Source of the DNA: Sesamum alatum
Lineage: Eukaryota; Streptophyta; Magnoliopsida; Lamiales; Pedaliaceae
DNA: 64,000 nucleotides
NCBI GenBank assembly: GCA_034509735.1
Contig: JACGWO010000003.1
Span: forward strand, 6,510,001 to 6,574,000
Reading direction: 5' to 3'
The position numbers were made by a program, and so were the translations under genes. This document shows, in pieces, positions 61,094 to 64,000 of the stretch. Numbering within the stretch: position 1 is the first letter of the stretch; each line of letters opens with the position of its first letter. A model generated the notes under the pieces. It searched no databases. It was not told the DNA's origin and worked only from the letters and a program-made list of their open reading frames with translations.

Positions 61094-61591
61094 AGGGTTA
61101 ATTACACTTACACCCCCTCTGAGAATGTATAATTACACTTTCCCCAAAAAGATTTTGAAATTACACTTACACCCCCTCCGAAAATTCTCTGTTTACACCT
61201 AACCCCCATCCGTTAGAGTTTGGACGAAAAATGTTCACGTCAACAAAAATAATTACACAAATTTTCAAGTTTTTCCATCATTTAACATTCTCATGTATAT
61301 TTTTGTACTTATAAGAGGATAAGTGTAACGTATATGTATGGAGTAAGGCTAATATTATTGTATTTTTTCCTTATAAGTATAAAATTATTGCACGAGAATG
61401 TTAAATGAGAGGTAAAATTAAAAATTTATGTAATTATTTTTGTTGAAATGAACATTTTCTGTCCAAACTTTAACAAATGGAGGTCAGGTGTAAACAAAGA
61501 ATTTTTAGAGGGGTGTAAATGTAATTTCAAAACTTCTTTGGGGGAAAGTGTAATTATGCATTTTCAGAGGGGGTCTAAATGTAATTAACCC
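61094..61591. mobile_element. MITE with GGGTTAATTACACTTACACC ends
   Basis: 498 bp with long inverted arms (about 170 bp). The 9-bp duplication TAAATAATA is perfect (61085-61093 and 61592-61600). Non-coding, a different family from the GGGTGAATTAC group. Confidence 0.88.
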
Positions 61592-61604
61592 TAAATAATA
61601 ATGA

Positions 61605-62690
61605 AACCAAATAAATGACGGGATTGATTCCCGTGTTCCCTGGCGTTCAAGCACTAAAAAACATTAGGTGGTCAATTTTAAAAAGAAAGATGAATGCTAA
61701 AGATTAAACTGAGATTTACCTTTCACGCGTTCGACCTTTTTTTCGACGCTTTGAATGCTCCTTCCGTTAACGACGGCACGAAGACGATATGCTCTCCATT
61801 GGTACCAACACCATCTCTATCAAAGGGTCTATTCGATTCCTTGCTAGAGGTTTTGAACTCACCAAAGGTGATTAGAACAACTTCTAATGGAAATATAGAG
61901 ATATAGAAAATACTACTGATTAATGTACTCAATCAAAGGTTTCCGCCACTTGAAACATGTTCAAGAATTGAAAGCACAAGTGTGTGTCTGGGAGAGAGAG
62001 AGAGAGAGAGAGAATTCCTAACACATAAGGCAAGATAGACACATATAGCCGAAAACTCGAGGGAGAACTGCTTTCAATTTTTCGGCCATTTCCTTCCTTA
62101 ATTGAAAGAGTTTACTCCTTCATCTTTCCTTCTCGAGGACCAAGTAAATGATGGGCTAGTCCTAGACTTTAAAAGATAGATTGGGCTTTAAAACTAAATG
62201 ACCATTTAATTAGTTTCTCTAAAGCCCAAACATCATTTTAAGAGGGTAGTTAAATTCAACAATATTAATTTAAAAGCCCAGCTTAACTTATTTAATCCCA
62301 TTGAATAAACTAAGCATATTACAAATTAATTAATCTTATTAACTAATGTGGTCCAACTCAAAAAATTCCTATTAGTTTAATCCCATTAGTTAATCTTGGG
62401 ATTCCATCATATAGGATCTCCAAACAAATAGTTATATTATTCACACTACAATTAATTTAAACACTTTAAATTAATTGTTATCTATTAGAATTTATTCAAT
62501 AATTAATTCTCCTCCTTTGATAGGGATTTGTGTGTGACCCTTTAGATTCACCTTCAGGTACACTTGGGTTTGTGTCAACCATACAATTTAATTTGACAAC
62601 TAATTTGCTCTAGATTAATTAAATCATATTTAATTAGCCACTCCTGATTAACTCTTTAATTTAGGAATACCCATTACCATGATTGTGAAG
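61605..62690 (-). mobile_element. Diverged copia LTR fragment, antisense, element 3 subfamily
   Basis: The reverse complement matches 56617-57560, including the AACGCCGGGGAACATGGGAT-like block (here near 61620-61650) and the GGTGAATCTAAAGGGTCA block near 62540. It holds a GA microsatellite (61991-62013). Confidence 0.8.
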
Positions 62691-63119
62691 GAACCAGTAC
62701 AAGCCCGGGACGTTAAATGAGCAACAAAAGCAATAAATAAAATAATAAACAAGATCATATCCCATGTCAACCGGTTCGTACACTTGCACACCAACTAGTT
62801 GATGTGAGTCAAAGGGTAAATACTACTTTGAGAGAAGTGGAGTGTCCTAACTTCAAAAGTCTCCTCCAACAATGGTTTCTTACTTTGTCCACACAAGAGC
62901 AAAGTTATGATTTCTTTAGCAAGTGCACACAAAATACTAACTTGTGTCTCTTTGAGCCTTGCTAGAAACTCAAGAGAGTGGGACTAGAACAATACTTCTA
63001 TGAAGTAGAAAGTGTTCTAGGTTTCTTAAAAAACCTTAAATGAATTTCAAGCTCTTAAGTAAAGGATGGAAGATAAGCTTTGGAGGACAAAGAGAGATGC
63101 ATGAGAGAAAGGGAGCAAG

Positions 63120-63153
<34 letters not shown>

Positions 63154-63735
63154 TACTCCACAAAGGCTCCAAACCCTCTATATACAGAGGTGGTGGTTCA
63201 TTCAAGTCAATGGTAGGTGAACTCTACTCATGAGGATGCAAACCATTAATCAAGGGTCTTTAATGCATGGCAGGTCCTTGTGGTCTCTTGAGACTTGACC
63301 ACAATTTGAATTAAACACACTTTTATATTGGATTAGTAATTAATTGATCTAACCAATTAATTTAAATCCACATCAAATCATTTATTTAATTCTTAGACCT
63401 AAGATTAAATTAATTAATCCCAAAATCCAATTAATTATCACTTTGGATTTTCTGTCACATAGGACCTCAATTAGATAATCTAATTATTAAAATGAATAAT
63501 TTAAACTCCTTTAAATTAATCCATTCTTTCTTCCAGAATTAATTCAATAATTAATTTTCATCCAAAATTGATTCCCCAATTCATTTCCCACAAATCGTTA
63601 GTGTTTTGTGCATAACCCTTGTTGGTCCACCTTCATCTAGACTTGGGTTTATATCCCATATACAATGTAGTTAGGCAATTAAATTGCTCTAGACTAATTA
63701 AATTATATTTAATTAATGACTCTCGTCATACGTTT
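62691..63735 (-). mobile_element. Diverged copia LTR fragment, antisense, another subfamily
   Basis: The segment near 63605-63660 (GGTCCACC, CATCTAGACTTGGGTTTAT) is the antisense of the conserved AAGTCTAG...GGTGAACC LTR block. The rest is aligned only loosely, with a (TA)n run at about 63126-63154. Confidence 0.6.
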
Positions 63736-64000
63736 GTCATCAATGAAACTCGATGATAGGATGTGTTTTATCACTCAAATGTATGTTTACTTGGGGTATT
63801 ATAGATCTAATTCTCTGCATTGATAATTGAACTATGCATCTTTTTAGTGAATGATCGATTTTGACACATTGTGAAGGAAATGGGGTGAAAAAGCTCTAAA
63901 AGAAGCTGAAAAGTGATCAAGGGAAGTTGAACACAAATCCGACCTGAGAAGTCATTAAGGCGTGATCATGCCCTATTCAGTAACCAAGTCTGTGCGAGAA
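63736..64000. other. Unassigned, possible start of another repeat
   Basis: GAAGCTGAAAAGTGATCAAG and GGCGTGATCATGCCC near the window end have the flavour of gypsy (Athila/Tat-type) LTRs. This cannot be tested within the window. Confidence 0.25.

Overview
The window is nuclear plant DNA, most likely from a eudicot. The base composition is AT-rich, the two host genes have small GT..AG introns, and the repeats are typical plant classes: Ty1/copia and Ty3/gypsy LTR elements, a Helitron, Mutator-like and Tourist-like elements, and a LINE. An asterid/Lamiales origin is only a guess from the look of the repeats. Only two host genes can be supported, both in the 28-32.4 kb stretch. They are a GPI-anchored beta-1,3-glucanase of the GH17+X8 type, which carries a one-base frameshift, and a small three-finger RanBP2-type zinc-finger protein.

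Layout. 1-8.2 kb is a pile-up of LTR fragments of one large-LTR copia superfamily in both orientations, mixed with gypsy-like LTR tails. It includes a clean solo LTR (2113-4115, duplication AAGAC). 8.2-9.6 kb is a LINE relic. 9.6-16.4 kb is AT-rich and gene-free, with a Helitron (13148-13925) carrying six tandem 5' heads and sitting in a repeat whose second copy is the empty site. 16.4-27.5 kb is a terminal-inverted-repeat element split by a nearly intact, very young copia element (16720-26641, duplication AAAGT). 28.1-32.4 kb holds the two genes. 35.9-43.5 kb holds several non-autonomous Mutator-like elements, two nested, plus a CACTA-like subterminal array. 44312-54178 is a second, older copy of the same copia family (duplication GTTTT), inserted in an unidentified coding-like relic. 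55.7-64 kb is a mosaic of diverged LTRs of the same superfamily, including one 5' LTR with primer site and leader, and two short MITEs with perfect 9-bp duplications.

The most notable biology is the copia family. Both 9.9-kb copies lack the same roughly 110-130 residue stretch of reverse transcriptase at the same junction. The family therefore appears to have amplified as a non-autonomous lineage using reverse transcriptase supplied in trans. Its leader carries a GC-rich tract at a fixed distance (about 250 nt) from the primer site, and one copy has a perfect 62-bp inverted duplication there. All coordinates, LTR differences and repeat alignments were read by eye from the sequence; no database search was run.
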